Below are positions 26,278 through 35,060 of a stretch of DNA of 64,000 nucleotides, one piece after another. The notes beneath the pieces were generated by a model. It did no database searches, was not told the origin of the DNA, and saw nothing but the letters and a program-made list of their open reading frames with translations. The position numbers were made by a program, and so were the translations under genes. Within the stretch, counting starts at the first letter, position 1. Each line of letters starts with the position of its first letter. Source of the stretch: Candidatus Latescibacterota bacterium (GTDB taxonomy: Bacteria; Latescibacterota; UBA2968; UBA8231); NCBI GenBank assembly GCA_007136405.1, contig SLHA01000048.1, positions 25,211 to 89,210 on the forward strand. The letters run 5' to 3'.

Positions 26278-27349
26278 CGGGATCAGCATCGGTATCGGCA
26301 TCATCAGCGGGCTCTTCGAGCTGATCGTGCAGTTCCTCCAGAGCCAGTCGTTGCTGGTTGAGACTGGCGCCCCGTTGCGGGCTTGTGGTAACCTCCTCCA
26401 GCAGCTCCAACCGGAGAATCTCTCGCCTCAGAGAACCGAGTACCGCAGCGGCCATTTCCGGCTGCTCCAGGTCCCGCAGCGCTTCGATCAACTGACGGTA
26501 GTCATCCGCCGTTGGCGCGTAGAAGCCGACCATGCGCTGCATTCGACGCACGGCTAACGGCAGACCGCTTGCCTCCTGAGCCGGCTGCAAAATGGTATCC
26601 GAACAGGCCGCCGCGTCTCCATCCACAGCGCACCAGTCCTCACGCAGGTTCTCCGCAAGATCCAGCCAGGCTTGCGCTTCGTCCTGGTAACGCCGGGCAT
26701 GGCTCTCTGCCACGATCTCTGCCATCGCGTGCAGTTCTCGGCTCCGCGCCATAGCGGCATGGATGATTTCCAGAGCACCGTCATGGTCTTCCAGGAAAGT
26801 ATGGATATGGAACAGCGAAAGGAAGTCGGCACGACTTCTGGGATAGAAAGCGATCTCTGTGCGGGCTTGAGCCGCGCGACGGCGCATTTCGCCCAACATG
26901 CTCTGCAGGAGAGGATCCCATACCCGGTGCTGCAGGTCCGGCATCACCGCGGTAGCGCCTTCCAGCGCCTCCCGAGCCCGGGACGGTGCCCCCTTGTGAT
27001 AATAAGCTCGAGCCAGATAGACCCAGATTTCGGCCTTGTACGGGTACGAGGCCACCGCCTCCTCGAACCGCTGGACCGCCTCCGCGAAATCACGCGTGTC
27101 GTAGCTCAACCGCTTGTCGACGCCGAAACGGAGGCCGACGCCGGAATGGGTGTAATCGGCGTGCCGGTAGTGCTGTGAATCCGGAATCGGCAGGCGCTCA
27201 TCGAAAAAATCCACCACTTCAACCACAGGATACGCGTCACGCGCATAGGGCGGCTCCGCATCCGGCGCTTGCGCCGCGGCGACCTGACCGATGATCAACA
27301 CCAGCAGACCGATCCACCAGACCAACCCGTGATGAACGTTCCCGCGCAC
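26270..27349 (-). CDS. Exported TPR-containing protein
   Basis: About 359 residues from GTG at 27349, which places a signal peptide (HHGLVWWIGLLVLIIGQVAA) at the N-terminus. An ATG at 27460 would overlap the SDR gene and add a non-signal extension. Residues about 90-150 contain TPR-like pairs (FAEAVQRFEEAVASYPYKAE, then GAPSRAREALEGATAVMPDL), with further helical repeats later. The tail is very acidic (EEPADDADTDADPDE). Its stop overlaps the next gene by 8 bases. It is the first gene of the ExbB/ExbD-like group and probably a scaffold in the periplasm. Confidence 0.65.
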   Translation of the reverse strand: MRGNVHHGLVWWIGLLVLIIGQVAAAQAPDAEPPYARDAYPVVEVVDFFDERLPIPDSQHYRHADYTHSGVGLRFGVDKRLSYDTRDFAEAVQRFEEAVASYPYKAEIWVYLARAYYHKGAPSRAREALEGATAVMPDLQHRVWDPLLQSMLGEMRRRAAQARTEIAFYPRSRADFLSLFHIHTFLEDHDGALEIIHAAMARSRELHAMAEIVAESHARRYQDEAQAWLDLAENLREDWCAVDGDAAACSDTILQPAQEASGLPLAVRRMQRMVGFYAPTADDYRQLIEALRDLEQPEMAAAVLGSLRREILRLELLEEVTTSPQRGASLNQQRLALEELHDQLEEPADDADTDADPDE

Positions 27350-27425
27350 ACCGGGCACGCGTCCCCCGCACCAAGGCGGCGCCTCCGGCCGGGCACGTTC
27401 CTGCCAGCCGGCAGGACCGAACGGT

Positions 27426-28196
27426 CTAGATGTTCGAACGAGACTGCCCACCGTCGACATTGATACAACTGCCGGTCACCCAGCTTGCCCGGGTAGAGGC
27501 CAGAAACACGACCACATCCGCCACCTCCTCCGGGGTTCCCAGACGCCCCCAGGGAACGTTGGTTGCAATGAACTCCTGGATCTTCTCCGGGTTTTCCCGC
27601 ATGCGGCGATCCCAGCTGCCCCCTGGAAAGAGGATGGACCCCGGAGCTACCGAATTCACGCGTATGCTCCGGGCGGCCAGCTCCTGAGCCAGATTGGACG
27701 TCATGCTGATCAACGCCGCCTTGGCCGCGTTGTACGAAACCGGCCCACCGATCTCCCGTCCGAACAGCGACGCTATGTTGACGATGCTGCCCTCTTCCTG
27801 CCCATCCATCAAGGGCAGTGCAGCCCGGGTAACACGCACAGCCGAAAAAAAACTCATGGAAAAGACCCTGTCCCACTCCGCATCGCTGATCTCGGCAAAC
27901 GGCGTCCATGCCGATCCCCCGACATTGTTGACCAGCACATCCAGACCGCCATAGCGCTCCCGGACCGCGCCGATTACGTCTTCCACGCCCTGCGGAGTGG
28001 TGACGTCCGCAACGACGCCGACAATCTCAGCACCCGCGGCCCGCAAGTCCGCCACTGCCTTGTCCAGCCCCTCCGTGCCCCGGGCACAGATACACAGGTT
28101 GGCCCCCTCACGCGCCAGGGCCAGGGCGATACGGTTGCCGATGCCCCTGCTGGCCCCGGTGACCAGGGCGGTCTTGCCAGTCAATTCCAGATCCAT
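27426..28196 (-). CDS. Short-chain dehydrogenase/reductase
   Basis: A 256-residue classical SDR: TGASRGIG at 13-20, NNVGG at 90-94 (Val for Ala), Ser143, Tyr155 and Lys159 (SYNAAK), and WVTGSCINVDGG near the end. The ATG at 28196 follows GGGAGGTG; the longer frame to 28256 lacks a site. It sits between a cation exchanger and the envelope genes in one minus-strand run. Substrate unknown. Confidence 0.93.
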   Translation of the reverse strand: MDLELTGKTALVTGASRGIGNRIALALAREGANLCICARGTEGLDKAVADLRAAGAEIVGVVADVTTPQGVEDVIGAVRERYGGLDVLVNNVGGSAWTPFAEISDAEWDRVFSMSFFSAVRVTRAALPLMDGQEEGSIVNIASLFGREIGGPVSYNAAKAALISMTSNLAQELAARSIRVNSVAPGSILFPGGSWDRRMRENPEKIQEFIATNVPWGRLGTPEEVADVVVFLASTRASWVTGSCINVDGGQSRSNI

Positions 28197-28274
28197 ATGC
28201 ACCTCCCGGGTCCGCGGACCGTGCCGATCGGTAGCGGCCAGCGGCCGGCGGACCATGTTTGTAGCGAGTGGAAA

Positions 28275-29276
28275 TCAGCGCGCGGCGGCTATCGATGGAA
28301 AGAAGCGAAACAACAGCACCAGGTACACGCCGAGCAATCCCAGAAGCACCAGCCCATGCCAGCGTTCCAGCGTGTATCTCCAGCGCATCATACCGAGCAT
28401 GGCCAGCACGATGACGATCATGGCTGGAAACATGAAGTTGATCACCTCCGGGCTCACGTGCAGGGGATTGACCATGGCCGAAGCGCCGGCTATCCAGCAG
28501 ATGTTGAGAATATCCGCCCCGAGGATGTTGCCGACCGCCAGACTCCCCTGCCCCTTGCGAGCGGCAATGATGCAGGTGGCGATCTCCGGAACGGAGGTTC
28601 CCAGGGCAACCGCCACGAGGGCGATGATCACGGGGGGAATACCCAGGTGCACGGCGACATCTGTGGCTGCCACGACGATCCAGTGGCCGCTGATGACGAC
28701 CCCGCCCAGCCCGGCGGCGAACAGCAGCACGATCTTTCTCCATGAACGCTGCGCTGCCGTGTCCAGTTCCTGCCGTATCGCCGGGGAGATCCCCGCATTC
28801 CGGTGGTACCGCTGCTCGTAATACGAGTATATCAGGTAAGCGACAAAACCGAACACCAGCACGGCACCTTCGCGCCGGCCCAGGACACCGTCCAGGGCCA
28901 ACAGATAGGCGACCAGGTGAATGGAAACGAGAAATATTGCCGACGAACGCAGAACGGTGCGGTCGATCACGATAGCGGTTGGGGCCAGCAGAGCCGCCAG
29001 AGCCAGGGCCAATCCGTCGTCATAGATCACCGATCCGACAGCATTACCCAGCGCCATTTCCGCCTCACCCTTGAGCGCGGCGGCCACCGATACCGCCAGC
29101 TCCGGCGCGGTGGTGCCGACGCTGACGATGACGATACCGATCAAAATGGGCGGCATATGGAGCTTTTGCGCTACCCCGACCGCGCCTTCGACGAACCAGT
29201 CGGCGCACAGGGCCAGGACGGCGAACAACAGCGCCATCAGCCCCGCCGCATGCCAGAAGCTCAGCGTGGTTTCCAC
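28275..29276 (-). CDS. CaCA-family calcium/cation antiporter
   Basis: A membrane exchanger of about 333 residues with the two inverted alpha-repeats of the CaCA family: VSVGTTAPELAVS with ALGNAVGSVIYDD in the first half, and VALGTSVPEIATC with AVGNILGADILN in the second. It would swap Na+ or H+ for Ca2+ across the inner membrane. About 10 transmembrane helices are visible. GTG at 29276 follows GAGGG; TTG at 29282 overlapping the previous stop is the alternative. It is translationally close to the amidohydrolase gene upstream. Confidence 0.9.
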   Translation of the reverse strand: METTLSFWHAAGLMALLFAVLALCADWFVEGAVGVAQKLHMPPILIGIVIVSVGTTAPELAVSVAAALKGEAEMALGNAVGSVIYDDGLALALAALLAPTAIVIDRTVLRSSAIFLVSIHLVAYLLALDGVLGRREGAVLVFGFVAYLIYSYYEQRYHRNAGISPAIRQELDTAAQRSWRKIVLLFAAGLGGVVISGHWIVVAATDVAVHLGIPPVIIALVAVALGTSVPEIATCIIAARKGQGSLAVGNILGADILNICWIAGASAMVNPLHVSPEVINFMFPAMIVIVLAMLGMMRWRYTLERWHGLVLLGLLGVYLVLLFRFFPSIAAAR

Positions 29277-29278
29277 AC

Positions 29279-30151
29279 TCAACCCTCGCTGGGGTATTCG
29301 GCGAGCAATCTCAGGGCATTGCCTGCTTTCAGTTTATCGAGTACAGTGGCAGGCAACTGGAGACCCGTCAGGAATTCCATCAACCGCGCATCGAAATAGT
29401 CCCGGGCGAACAGCAACCGATCCTGAAACTCCAGGATGAACTGCCTGGCATGAGCGGTATCCCGCTGCAGCGCCCGCAAGGCGGAACCGGCGGACAGGTC
29501 AGCCCATAGATTGGGATACGAGCGCAGCAGTTGTGGCACACGACCGCCTGGAACTATGGGACCGTCCGGGTAGACCACCTTGTCATGTTGCCCGTCGGCC
29601 GAGATGTGGGCCCAGAAGCCGGGGGCGTGTCCGACGAATATGGTCCCTCGACAAGCGCACAGCGACCGCTCCAGGGCCTCTATGCTGCCTCCGTACCACC
29701 AGTTGGGGCGGGGATATGAACCCCGGCCGTGATCGATGGGATAATCCAGGTGAATGGTCACCGGCAGCCGGGCCGAACCGCAGTAATCGTACAACCGCAG
29801 GGCATCCGGATCGTCGAACGGCAGGCGCACCTTGAGTTCGCCGGCCAGGCGGATACCGTGTATCTCCACCGCCGCTTTCAAGCGATCGACGGCATCACGG
29901 CGCTTGGGGTGAGGGATATATCCTGGCACGAAGCGGTCCGGCGCCTCCCGCGTCACCGCCAGTACGTCAGCCAGCGGTATACCTGAACCTGCCGGTGGCA
30001 GCACGGCGTGGTACGATGGATCGTATTCATCTTCTGGCGCCTCCCAGGCAAGCAGCCACATCTGATCGATGTCATGCTCGTCCATGTTCCTGAGAATTCG
30101 CGCGGCATCATGTCCGTGCCAGTTGGGATGATTGTGGGCATCGATCAGCAT
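29279..30151 (-). CDS. Amidohydrolase-family (TIM-barrel) metal hydrolase
   Basis: A 290-residue amidohydrolase-2-type protein. The first metal motif is LIDAHNHPNWHG (His6, His8). A late FVGHAPGFW and FARDYFDAR supply the distal His and Asp. Typical substrates are cyclic amides, lactones or aromatic acids to be decarboxylated. ATG at 30151 is used; a TTG at 30157 lies better spaced from a GGAG. It leads a run of closely spaced minus-strand genes down to 23877, whose functions do not form an obvious pathway. Confidence 0.85.
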   Translation of the reverse strand: MLIDAHNHPNWHGHDAARILRNMDEHDIDQMWLLAWEAPEDEYDPSYHAVLPPAGSGIPLADVLAVTREAPDRFVPGYIPHPKRRDAVDRLKAAVEIHGIRLAGELKVRLPFDDPDALRLYDYCGSARLPVTIHLDYPIDHGRGSYPRPNWWYGGSIEALERSLCACRGTIFVGHAPGFWAHISADGQHDKVVYPDGPIVPGGRVPQLLRSYPNLWADLSAGSALRALQRDTAHARQFILEFQDRLLFARDYFDARLMEFLTGLQLPATVLDKLKAGNALRLLAEYPSEG

Positions 30152-30312
30152 GGCCAATGGGTTCTCCGGTGGCGAATTTACGAGAAAAGTCCTTCATATA
30201 TACACTGTTACAGCACCATCACAGCTTTCAGAACGACGGCAATGTAGGTCAGCCGTAAGGCGGTGTCAAGCACGCCCGGATCCATCCGGGTGGCGGGATC
30301 TTGCCGTTCATA

Positions 30313-30341
30313 TTGACATTTTGTTCACTTCTGGTGATAAT
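30313..30341 (+). promoter_or_regulatory. Near-consensus sigma-70 promoter upstream of the small membrane gene and argG
   Basis: TTGACA (30313-30318) and GATAAT (30336-30341) are 17 bases apart, giving a start near 30348. A 7-bp inverted repeat CCCGGAT/ATCCGGG (30275-30290) lies just upstream. Confidence 0.7.
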
Positions 30342-30423
30342 GAATTCAAGTTTATGCGATTGACGCCGATACATCGGGTACCGGGTTCCGGTTCGATACG
30401 GTTCACTGCCAGGCGGTGAGTCC

Positions 30424-30729
30424 ATGCTTGATCAGTTTCTCACCCAGCTGCTGATCGCCGTCATCGCCTTGGATGTCGTCGGTGCTGTGGTTTATTTCGT
30501 CCTGGAAGCCATGGCCCAACGCAAACGGCGCATTCTGGAGCCATACCCGCTGGAGCTGTTCCATGCTGCTCGCCGCAGAAGCCGTGACGCCGGCGGATCC
30601 AGGTGGTTCTCCGGCCGTCTGGGCCGACTTTTACAGTTGCGTCGGCGGCCGGCCGTTCCACCGGCCACTGAAGCTGATTTCGTCCGCCTTCGGAAAATCC
30701 TCTCCAGCTTCAACGAGGGTCTGGCCTGA
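30424..30729 (+). CDS. Small single-pass membrane protein
   Basis: A 101-residue protein with one transmembrane helix (LLIAVIALDVVGAVVYFVLE, about 9-28), a very basic middle (GRLGRLLQLRRRPA) and a polar C-terminal helix ending FNEGLA. GGTGAG precedes the ATG. The downstream argG begins 185 bases later, and both are likely read from the promoter at 30313-30341. No family recognised; a real but uncharacterised gene is more likely than not. Confidence 0.5.
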   Translation: MLDQFLTQLLIAVIALDVVGAVVYFVLEAMAQRKRRILEPYPLELFHAARRRSRDAGGSRWFSGRLGRLLQLRRRPAVPPATEADFVRLRKILSSFNEGLA

Positions 30730-30914
30730 CATCCCGGCCGCATGTCGAGCGCGCGCTCTGGTAGTGTTACCGTGACGCGGGTCCAGACCGGCACGACTTG
30801 TAGATATCCCGTCTGACATCGATATTTATGCCCGTTCAACGCATTGCTCCCGGTGCCGCGCCGTTTCGACGCGCACTGGTTGAAGCAGACCTCAAGCTAC
30901 CTGAAAGGCTCAGC

Positions 30915-32153
30915 ATGGAAGTTCAGGATCTCAAGGGACAGAAAGTGATGATGGCGGTGTCCGGCGGTCTGGACAGCTGCACCATCACGCACTGGCTGAC
31001 AGGCCATGGTGTGGAAGTCATCGGCTACACGGCGGACCTCGGGCAACCGGATGAGCAGGACATCGAGGACATCCGTCAGCGCATGCTGGCGTGCGGCGCT
31101 GCTCATATGATACTGGCCGACCTGAAATCGGCCATCTGCCAGGCCGGCATACAGGTCATCCAGTCGATGGCGCGTTACGAGGGTGGTTACTGGAACACCA
31201 CCGGCATTGCCAGGCATGTGGTGGTCGAAGGTATGATCGCGGCACTGCGCCAGCACGGGATCACGGTAGCCGGGCATGGCGCCACGGGACGCGGCAACGA
31301 TCAGGTGCGCTTCCAGCTGGCCACCCAGATGTTGGATCCGCGGATTCGGGTGTACGCCCCCTGGCGGGATTCGGCATTTCTGCGCGCGTTCGGCGGACGG
31401 CGGGAGATGATCGACTATTGCGAGCGCCATGATCTGCCCATCACCGCCTCGCGCGAAAAACCGTATTCCACGGACGCCAACATCCTGGGGTTGACCCACG
31501 AAGCCGGCGAACTGGAGGCGCTGAGTACACCCGCCCGGCGTATCGATCCGGGCATGGGCGTGTTTCCCGAACAGGCGCCGGACTCCCCGGAGGTCTTCAC
31601 CGTGCGGTTCGAGCATGGACAGCCGGTAAGCTGCAACGATACAACGGTGGATCCCCGCACTGCCTTTGTGCTGAGCAACCAGATAGCCGGACGCCACGGC
31701 GTGGGTATCGGTCTGCATACGGTGGAAAACCGCTTTGTGGGCATCAAATCACGCGGAGTCTACGAGGCCCCGGGCATGGAACTGCTGGGAACCTGTTACA
31801 CCTATCTCCTGCAGCTGGTGCTCGATCGCCGGGCCCGCCGGCTGTTCGAACCCATATCCGCATTGCTGGCGGAACAAATATACCAGGGCTATTGGTTTGA
31901 CACGGCCAGCCAGGCTGCCTGGAAGGCGGTGGAACACATCAACCAGCTGGCCACGGGGACCATCTCGGTGGCTCTGTACCGTGGCAATATCACGTTCCAT
32001 GCCGCAGAGGATGTACCCCACACGCTGTACAGCGAAGATACGGCCTCCATGGAGGCCATCGGGGACTTCGACCATCGGGATTCTGAGGGATTTCTCGGAG
32101 TGCTGGGGGTCGGCGTCCGCGCTTTGAGCACATCAGGACAGGTGCGGCGCTGA
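30915..32153 (+). CDS. argG: Argininosuccinate synthase
   Basis: ArgG joins citrulline and aspartate using ATP in arginine synthesis. The 412-residue protein has the PP-loop AVSGGLDS (14-21), ADLGQPDEQDIEDI, YWNTTGIARHVV, ATGRGNDQVRFQ and GRHGVGIGLHTVENR with KSRGVYEAPG. These segments resemble the E. coli-type enzyme (for example the NTT and GLGQPDE-like parts). ATG at 30915 follows AAAGG by 7 bases; the longer frame to 30828 is not needed. The gene is convergent with a HAD phosphatase gene across a long hairpin. Confidence 0.95.
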   Translation: MEVQDLKGQKVMMAVSGGLDSCTITHWLTGHGVEVIGYTADLGQPDEQDIEDIRQRMLACGAAHMILADLKSAICQAGIQVIQSMARYEGGYWNTTGIARHVVVEGMIAALRQHGITVAGHGATGRGNDQVRFQLATQMLDPRIRVYAPWRDSAFLRAFGGRREMIDYCERHDLPITASREKPYSTDANILGLTHEAGELEALSTPARRIDPGMGVFPEQAPDSPEVFTVRFEHGQPVSCNDTTVDPRTAFVLSNQIAGRHGVGIGLHTVENRFVGIKSRGVYEAPGMELLGTCYTYLLQLVLDRRARRLFEPISALLAEQIYQGYWFDTASQAAWKAVEHINQLATGTISVALYRGNITFHAAEDVPHTLYSEDTASMEAIGDFDHRDSEGFLGVLGVGVRALSTSGQVRR

Positions 32154-32159
32154 GCGAGT

Positions 32160-32202
32160 CGCAGCGGCTGGCGCTCTCCACCGGCAGGCGCCAGCCGCTG
32201 CG
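32160..32202. terminator. Perfect 15-bp hairpin between convergent argG and HAD genes
   Basis: CGCAGCGGCTGGCGC (32160-32174) and GCGCCAGCCGCTGCG (32188-32202) are exact complements with a 13-nt loop, 7 bases after the argG stop and 10 before the HAD stop. No U-tract follows on either strand. Confidence 0.6.
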
Positions 32203-32211
32203 GCCTTGGCA

Positions 32212-32919
32212 TCAGCCCGTTCCGTTGCCTCGTTCCGTCTGGGACCCTGCGTCCTGGCGCAGCTGATCGCGGCAGCCATGTTCCGCCAGGTCGGCGACTT
32301 GGCGCAAGCCCGGCAGCACACGTCCTCCGCCGGCAACCAACCGCTGGGGATGCTGGTGACCGGACGGCACCAGCGCATGTTCCGCCCCCATGGCCGCAGC
32401 GACATCGCGATCATGCAGCGTGTCCCCCACCAGAAGCACGGAGCTCGGGTCACATCCCAGTGCGGCAATGCGTTGCCTGCCGCGCTCGACCTTGCCCATA
32501 CCGTACGGATTGTTCACACCGATCACCCCATCGAAATACCGGGTCAGGTTACGGCGCTCCACCACCTCCAGCAGCAGACGCTGATCATAGGCGGACAATA
32601 CGGACTGCCGGATACCGAGGCCCGCGATACGTTCCAGTGCGTCCATCGCACCGGAACGCAGATGACACTCGGCCCGTCGTTTCTCGTAGCGCGTCCTGAA
32701 GGCATCACTCAACCGCTCATAGCCGGCACGATCCAGCTCAAAACCCAGTTTGCGGCAATACTCATCCAGTGGAAAGCCAAAGACCCAGGAATAGCGTAAG
32801 GGAGACAGCTCCGGCAGACCGTGCTCGCGCAGCAGGCTGTTGATGACCTCCAGACAGAGCCAGGCGTCGTCCAGCAGGGTGCCGTTCCAGTCCCACATGA
32901 CATGAACGAAACCGTTCAT
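32212..32919 (-). CDS. HAD-family phosphatase (phosphoglycolate phosphatase-like)
   Basis: A 235-residue HAD hydrolase. The catalytic motif is MWDWNGTLLDD (Asp10; the second Asp is Asn, as in some subfamilies), motif II is QSVLSAYDQ, motif III is a Lys in MGKVERGRQ, and motif IV is LLVGDTLHDRDVA. It probably removes phosphate from a small metabolite. Its ATG at 32919 overlaps the methyltransferase stop (ATGA), so the two are coupled. Confidence 0.9.
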   Translation of the reverse strand: MNGFVHVMWDWNGTLLDDAWLCLEVINSLLREHGLPELSPLRYSWVFGFPLDEYCRKLGFELDRAGYERLSDAFRTRYEKRRAECHLRSGAMDALERIAGLGIRQSVLSAYDQRLLLEVVERRNLTRYFDGVIGVNNPYGMGKVERGRQRIAALGCDPSSVLLVGDTLHDRDVAAAMGAEHALVPSGHQHPQRLVAGGGRVLPGLRQVADLAEHGCRDQLRQDAGSQTERGNGTG

Positions 32920-33689
32920 GCTTCGGCGCTCCGGCGAGCTACCCATACCTGGTTTCCGTAGCCTGGATAGAGGCTGTCGTGGAAGTCTCCGCTTAGTTCC
33001 TCGACGCAGAAACCGCAGTTTTCGAGCAGGTAGATCATCTCCTGCTGAGGCGTGTAGCGCAATACCAATTGGGCGTGCGTGCGTGCGCACGAGCGGCCAT
33101 CCGCGTCCAGCGCTTCGAAAACGAGATGCTGTTCCAGCAGTTGCATCTCCAGGTCCACCTGGCGCGTGTACCACACCATGACACGCTGGCCACTGCCGGG
33201 ATCCAGGAAGTCCGTATCGAGCCGCAGGGGCGTCTGCACACCGTCGCGCAGCATCTCCTGGAGAGGATCGAACGTGTCCATCAGCAGCAGGCCGTCCGGC
33301 TGCAGGTGCGCGTGGATGCGGCTAAGGGCCTCCACCTGATCAACCGGCGTCAGTAGATGCTGAAAAGTCCGGTACGGAATCAAGACCGCGGCAAAAGTCT
33401 CGCCCAGATCCAGTTCCTCCATTCGGCCCGGCAGCAGGCAGGTCTGCTGCCGGGTGCCTCGCGACGCCTGGCTCAGCCGCTGGCGGGCCAGTGCCAGCAG
33501 ATCAGCATCAGGTTCGATTCCTACAACCGGTACACCCGCCGCAGCCAGGGGGAGCAACACCCGGCCGGTACCGGCACCCAGTTCGAGCACTCTGCCACCG
33601 GTGGACAGCGCGCGCCGGGTATAGAACGCTACATCGCCCGGAACTCCGACGAAATAGGCATCATAATATGCAGGTGGGTAGGCCAGCAT
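32916..33689 (-). CDS. Class I SAM-dependent methyltransferase
   Basis: A 257-residue methyltransferase with motif I VLELGAGTGRVLLPLA (34-49), an acidic end to strand 2 (VVGIEPDADLL), and PDGLLLMDTF as motif III. The tail is beta-rich (RSCARTHAQLVLRYTPQQEM). It lies just upstream of, and overlaps, the HAD phosphatase gene. The substrate is not predictable from sequence. Confidence 0.88.
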   Translation of the reverse strand: MLAYPPAYYDAYFVGVPGDVAFYTRRALSTGGRVLELGAGTGRVLLPLAAAGVPVVGIEPDADLLALARQRLSQASRGTRQQTCLLPGRMEELDLGETFAAVLIPYRTFQHLLTPVDQVEALSRIHAHLQPDGLLLMDTFDPLQEMLRDGVQTPLRLDTDFLDPGSGQRVMVWYTRQVDLEMQLLEQHLVFEALDADGRSCARTHAQLVLRYTPQQEMIYLLENCGFCVEELSGDFHDSLYPGYGNQVWVARRSAEA

Positions 33690-33732
33690 GACTGATCAGG
33701 ACTCGATTCCGGCAGACGGTATTCGGCGCCGG

Positions 33733-34725
33733 TCACAGGGGTAGAAGGTCGGCAATCAGTTGGCGTTCGGACTCCAGTTCGGCGGTGGTGGCCGCCAGTT
33801 TCCCAGCGGCAAAATCACTGATCGGCAGATCCTGGACGATCTCCCACTGCCCCTTGCCGTGGCTACGCAGGGGCAGAGAATACACCAGGCCCGCCGGAAT
33901 TCCGTAACTTCCGTCAGTAGCGACAGCTGCCGAAAACCAGTCGTCAGAGACGGTGGGCGTTTCCATGCTGATCACGTGGTCCAGCGCGGCGCCGGCCGCA
34001 GAAGCGGCGGAAGACAGCCCGCGCGCCGCGATCACCGCGGCGCCACGCTGCTGGACCGTCTCGATGAACGGACCGCGCAGCCAGTCAAGGTCGCCGACGG
34101 TCTGCGGAGCGGGAAGACCGTTGATGCAGGCGTTTTCGCCGTCAGGATACTGGGTGGCGCTATGGTTGCCCCAGATGGTCATGCGGGTGACCTTGTGCAC
34201 GGGCACTCCGGCCTTCCGCGCCAGTTGGGCCTGCGCGCGGTTCTGGTCCAGCCTGGTCATGGCCGCAAAGCGTGCCGGGGGGATACCGTCGCATTCGGCA
34301 TGGCGCATGGCGATGAAGCAATTGGTGTTGGCCGGATTGCCCACGACCAGTACCTGAACGTCATCAGCGGCTCGGGACAGGGCTTTTCCCTGTCCAACGA
34401 AAATCGGGCCGTTGTCCCGTATAAGGTCACTGCGTTCCATCCCCCTGCCACGCGGCTTGGAGCCGATGAGCAGGGCCCAGTTGACTCCGTCGAAGGCTAC
34501 CTTGGCATCATCCGTGGCGTCGATGGACTCCAGCAGCGGGAAGGCACAATCCTGCAGCTCCATGACCACACCTTCCAAAGCCGGCAGGGCCTGAGCCACC
34601 TCCAGCAACCGAAGGTGCACCCGGGTCTGTTGTCCGAACACCTCGCCGGACACGAGCCGGGGTAGTATGGCGTACCCGATTTGACCAGCAGCGCCGGTCA
34701 CGGCAACTGTGAGCGTGGAGCCCAT
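33733..34725 (-). CDS. mdh: Malate dehydrogenase
   Basis: An NAD-dependent malate dehydrogenase of the TCA cycle, 330 residues. Rossmann motif TGAAGQIGY (10-18), substrate Arg residues in GSKPRGRGMERSD (Arg92, Arg98), NPANTNC (130-136), MTRLDQNRA (Arg158, Asp160) and the active-site His188 in IWGNHSATQYPD. The pattern matches the cytosolic/Thermus class rather than the lactate-like class. ATG at 34725 follows AGGAG; the frame to 34920 is not needed. Confidence 0.95.
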   Translation of the reverse strand: MGSTLTVAVTGAAGQIGYAILPRLVSGEVFGQQTRVHLRLLEVAQALPALEGVVMELQDCAFPLLESIDATDDAKVAFDGVNWALLIGSKPRGRGMERSDLIRDNGPIFVGQGKALSRAADDVQVLVVGNPANTNCFIAMRHAECDGIPPARFAAMTRLDQNRAQAQLARKAGVPVHKVTRMTIWGNHSATQYPDGENACINGLPAPQTVGDLDWLRGPFIETVQQRGAAVIAARGLSSAASAAGAALDHVISMETPTVSDDWFSAAVATDGSYGIPAGLVYSLPLRSHGKGQWEIVQDLPISDFAAGKLAATTAELESERQLIADLLPL

Positions 34726-34908
34726 CTCATTCTCCTGTCGTAGGTACATGCACCTCGCACTACCCCCCCTGGGAGCCGTCCACCAGACAAATCTGCAACA
34801 CAACTCCGGCAGGAGCAACCCGGTCCCATCTGCTACCCACTTCTCTCCGGTCGAGGCGCCCCCCTCCGGGCGTGAGGCTGTTCCTGCCCATGGGAGGGAT
34901 CGGTGCCG

Positions 34909-34946
34909 CCGCAGCGTCAAGGTCGTTCCACCGCAGCGTCAAGGTC
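34909..34946. repeat. Two 16-bp direct repeats with 22-bp period
   Basis: CCGCAGCGTCAAGGTC occurs at 34909-34924 and 34931-34946. Each copy is followed by TTCCA, after one base in the first copy. This spacing is close to two helical turns, as for tandem regulator sites upstream of mdh. Confidence 0.6.
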
Positions 34947-35032
34947 TTCCAGATCAGCGCTACCGCGCGAAACCGATGATGCAGTGCTGTGTCACAACGG
35001 AGTCAAAAAAACGGCATACCTTAACAGCCAAG

Positions 35033-35060
35033 TTGTTATTTGAGATAGTTTCCTTATATT
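35033..35060 (+). promoter_or_regulatory. Predicted promoter upstream of the rpoZ-like gene
   Basis: TTGTTA (35033-35038) and TATATT (35055-35060) are 16 bases apart in the most AT-rich part of this intergenic region. Transcription would start near 35067 and give a long leader. Confidence 0.4.
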
